A stretch of DNA of 64,000 nucleotides from Lentisphaeria bacterium (GTDB lineage Bacteria; Verrucomicrobiota; Lentisphaeria; Victivallales; Victivallaceae): the NCBI GenBank assembly GCA_017508385.1, contig JAFVZB010000041.1:1-64000 (forward strand), written 5' to 3'. The translations under genes were made by a program, and so were the position numbers. Under the pieces are notes generated by a model. It was not told the origin of the DNA. It saw only the letters and a list, made by a program, of their open reading frames with translations, and made no database searches. Positions 62,519 through 64,000 of this stretch are shown here, piece by piece (position 1 is the stretch's first letter; every line of letters starts with the position of its first letter).

Positions 62519-62818
62519 GAAGCTACTGCTGAAAAATGAGTTCTCCCCCCATTTATAACAATATAGATAAAATAACACCCAATAAAAGAAATTTCAAGGA
62601 GGTTATTGATTTTTTTTGACGTTTCTTTGCCATCTTAAGTTTGTAAAATCACACACAAGCCCATGTTTATAGATATTTGTATTTGCTATGATAAATAAAA
62701 TGCACGCATTTTGTGAATACTTTTGCCTTTGTTATATATACGTTGTAAAGAGTATCAAAACTTTTCTCATTTTCAGGAGATTGTTCTGCCATTTTACCAT
62801 TATCTGCAATGGTACATC
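62519..62818. other. A/T-rich intergenic region
   Basis: These 300 bases between the orphan unit and the end of the N-formylglutamate amidohydrolase gene are A/T-rich. An AAGGAGG occurs at about 62597 on the plus strand, but no reading frame follows it. I see no RNA gene or repeat. Confidence 0.5.
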
Positions 62819-63574
62819 TCAAAATGCAGCTGACAGGTTGTTCAGCAGTATTCTGATTTTGTTTTTTATGTGGCGGTAGTTTGATATTGAGAGGAGCTCT
62901 CCCTGCTTCTGATAGAGACTGCGGTTGATTTCTACCATGATTGTTTGAACCCTTGAGTCTCCGAAGTATTTGCCCGGAATCATGCTGCCGGCGTACGGGT
63001 AGTTCACTGCTACGGTGTTTCCATCGCTTTGCAGTGTCCTGATCGCCGTGTTGCTCAAGTGTCTTGTGGTGTTCCCGTCAACCGTTCCTATGCAGAAATC
63101 CGGACGTTCTGTGCTTTGTTCCGGCTCGTAGGGCAGGGGAGTTCCTGAAAATGAGTGACAGTCAACAAGCAGGCATTTACCGTGTTTTTTGACCATTCCG
63201 GTAACTGCATCTTCGAGTGCTTTATGGTGCGGGTCGTAATACAGTTTGAGTATAAGTTCCCGTTTTACGCTGTCGAAACTGCGCAGCGGACGCATAAAGG
63301 CGTCGCTGGTGTAAACAGCTCCGAAACCGTGAGCTGCCATGCTTTCCTGTTCGTCGCGCCTGTACCTTTCCATGTCGCAGACCATGCGGCTGACGTTTGA
63401 GATCACGCGGCATGGAAAAGCATGATGAGAAAACAAATCTTTGGTTCTCCAATCGGTGAACGAGTAAAAGTTCTGTTCAAGCTCTTCGTCGCTCAGGAAT
63501 ATATCACTGCGCAGAAAGTCAGGAATATAGTGTGAGCTGTGCGGAATATGAATAACAACCGGATGTTCTCTCAT
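62819..63574 (-). CDS. N-formylglutamate amidohydrolase family protein
   Basis: The 251-residue protein matches the family by VVIHIPHSSHYIP at the start, DMERYRRDEQE, LLVDCHSFSGTPLP with the metal-site Asp and His, and MVEINRSLY near the end. The characterised enzymes split N-formylglutamate to formate and glutamate in histidine breakdown, but no hut genes are here, so the substrate is open. I chose ATG at 63574, with GGAG 9 bases before it; longer forms starting at 63589 or 63610 would include that ribosome site. A structured leader and a promoter lie upstream. Confidence 0.87.
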   Translation of the reverse strand: MREHPVVIHIPHSSHYIPDFLRSDIFLSDEELEQNFYSFTDWRTKDLFSHHAFPCRVISNVSRMVCDMERYRRDEQESMAAHGFGAVYTSDAFMRPLRSFDSVKRELILKLYYDPHHKALEDAVTGMVKKHGKCLLVDCHSFSGTPLPYEPEQSTERPDFCIGTVDGNTTRHLSNTAIRTLQSDGNTVAVNYPYAGSMIPGKYFGDSRVQTIMVEINRSLYQKQGELLSISNYRHIKNKIRILLNNLSAAF

Positions 63575-63610
63575 TTTTAATATCTCCATGTTAATTGTAA
63601 AAATCAACAC

Positions 63611-63734
63611 AAAGAGTACACTTCAGGAGCGCATCCGGGAGCTTTTTTGACGTTAAGTCCACATCAATTCCTCGAAGGAATAATTCACCGTGGGTTCCCG
63701 ACCTCGGTTGACAGACCTGAAAAGGTCACTCTTT
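63611..63734 (-). promoter_or_regulatory. Structured leader RNA, riboswitch-like, of unknown class
   Basis: On the minus strand the ends pair over a distance: AAAGAGT (63734-63728) with ACTCTTT (63617-63611), then CTT(TT)CAGG (63724-63716) with CCTGAAG (63627-63621). Inside are a TTCC/GGAA hairpin (near 63671-63683), an outer CCAC/GTGG pairing (near 63652-63691) and CGGGA/TCCCG (near 63636-63699). This makes a closed multi-branched fold of about 124 bases, 37 bases before the start codon. I cannot match it to a known riboswitch. Confidence 0.45.
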
Positions 63735-63748
63735 GATGTTATGCGCAT

Positions 63749-63776
63749 AATATAGCATAAAATTGCAATTTTTCAA
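63749..63776 (-). promoter_or_regulatory. Promoter of the N-formylglutamate amidohydrolase gene
   Basis: On the minus strand TTGAAA (63776-63771) and TATATT (63754-63749) are 16 bases apart, giving a start near 63742 and a leader of about 168 bases. The half-site ATTGTGCAA (63778-63786) next to the -35 box is like that of the operator at 8710-8738. Confidence 0.6.
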
Positions 63777-63786
63777 GATTGTGCAA

Positions 63787-64000
63787 ACTGTTTCACCAGA
63801 TGCGGAGTAAAATAATCTTTTGATATATACCGTTTTCAAGGTGTGTCCGGCAGGTTTCCACGTTTTGAGATCGTCAGACGTAAATACCGGAATTCCCTGA
63901 TTTGAGAGTGTGCCCTAAGTGTAGTATCAGAATAAACAGAACCGGCTATCATAACCGGGATTTGATGTGTGATGCAAATAAAAGGAGAAATTTTGTCATT
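63787..64000. other. Intergenic region at the window edge
   Basis: No gene is complete here. CCGGCTATCATAACCGG at 63942-63958 is an imperfect 17-bp palindrome that could be an operator. AAAGGAG at 63981-63987 is a good ribosome site, so a plus-strand gene probably starts at or just beyond position 64000. Confidence 0.4.

Noticed and set aside
1-64000. tRNA, rRNA, tmRNA, RNase P RNA, insertion sequences and attachment sites.
   Set aside because: I looked in the gaps between genes and saw none of the conserved sequences or paired ends; a covariance-model search would be needed to exclude divergent cases.

Overview
The window looks like a chromosomal segment of an anaerobic, glycan-degrading bacterium. 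Evidence: a plant-polysaccharide gene cluster (GH31, GH51, galactose mutarotase, secreted beta-helix protein, SGNH esterase), a tagaturonate epimerase, a complete rnfABCDGE operon, and a flavin/iron-sulfur transhydrogenase-like complex with no respiratory chain genes beside it. RNase Y, SecDF fusion and the number of eukaryote-like domains fit the PVC group, and I would guess a Lentisphaerota/Victivallales relative. That placement is inference, not shown by a marker gene. Promoters that I can read follow TTGAAA/TTGCAA/TTGACA, 16-17 bp, TATATT.

Layout. 1-11.0 kb (minus): glycan cluster plus a GT2 glycosyltransferase. 11.0-16.5 kb (minus): MtaB, then a three-subunit NAD(P)H/ferredoxin complex (NuoE-like, NuoF-like, NfnB/GltD-like with added ferredoxin domains). 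16.8-19.4 kb (minus): MarC, low-molecular-weight phosphatase, RuvA, NadC. 19.5-19.8 kb (plus): a promoter- and terminator-bounded structured RNA next to fau, where 6S RNA often lies. 19.8-24.5 kb (plus): fau, rny, alr, aldehyde dehydrogenase. 24.6-30.1 kb (plus): uxaE, yajC-secDF, ybaB-recR. 30.1-35.4 kb (plus): rnfABCDGE. 35.4-36.8 kb: glycerophosphodiesterase and XRE-cupin regulator. 36.9-39.6 kb (minus): GH38 alpha-mannosidase. 39.9-45.7 kb (plus): pyrR, pyrB, pyrC, M20 amidohydrolase, hemW, truA. 45.7-62.1 kb (minus): a 16-kb accessory island. 62.2-64 kb: an orphan transcription unit, N-formylglutamate amidohydrolase and its structured leader.

The island is the most interesting part. All genes read in one direction: four paralogous caspase-like proteins with different C-termini (BspA-type leucine-rich repeats, membrane helices twice, and a formylglycine-enzyme/C-type-lectin-like domain); a sigma factor and a zinc-finger anti-sigma-like protein; a papain-like protease with a membrane tail; two helical proteins, one strongly resembling ESCRT-III (CHMP-type); a Vps4-like AAA+ ATPase with an MIT-like N-terminal domain; two membrane proteins; and a coiled-coil protein with a DUF4384-like end. 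I read this as a possible regulated protease/membrane-remodelling system, perhaps for programmed death, defence or envelope repair. The truncated sigma fragment beside a second caspase copy shows that the island has grown by segmental duplication. The FGE-like C-terminus has the look of a diversity-generating-retroelement variable region, although no reverse transcriptase or template repeat lies in the window.

The two redox modules probably work together: the NfnB-like complex would connect NADPH, NADH and ferredoxin pools, while Rnf couples ferredoxin:NAD+ electron flow to ion pumping.
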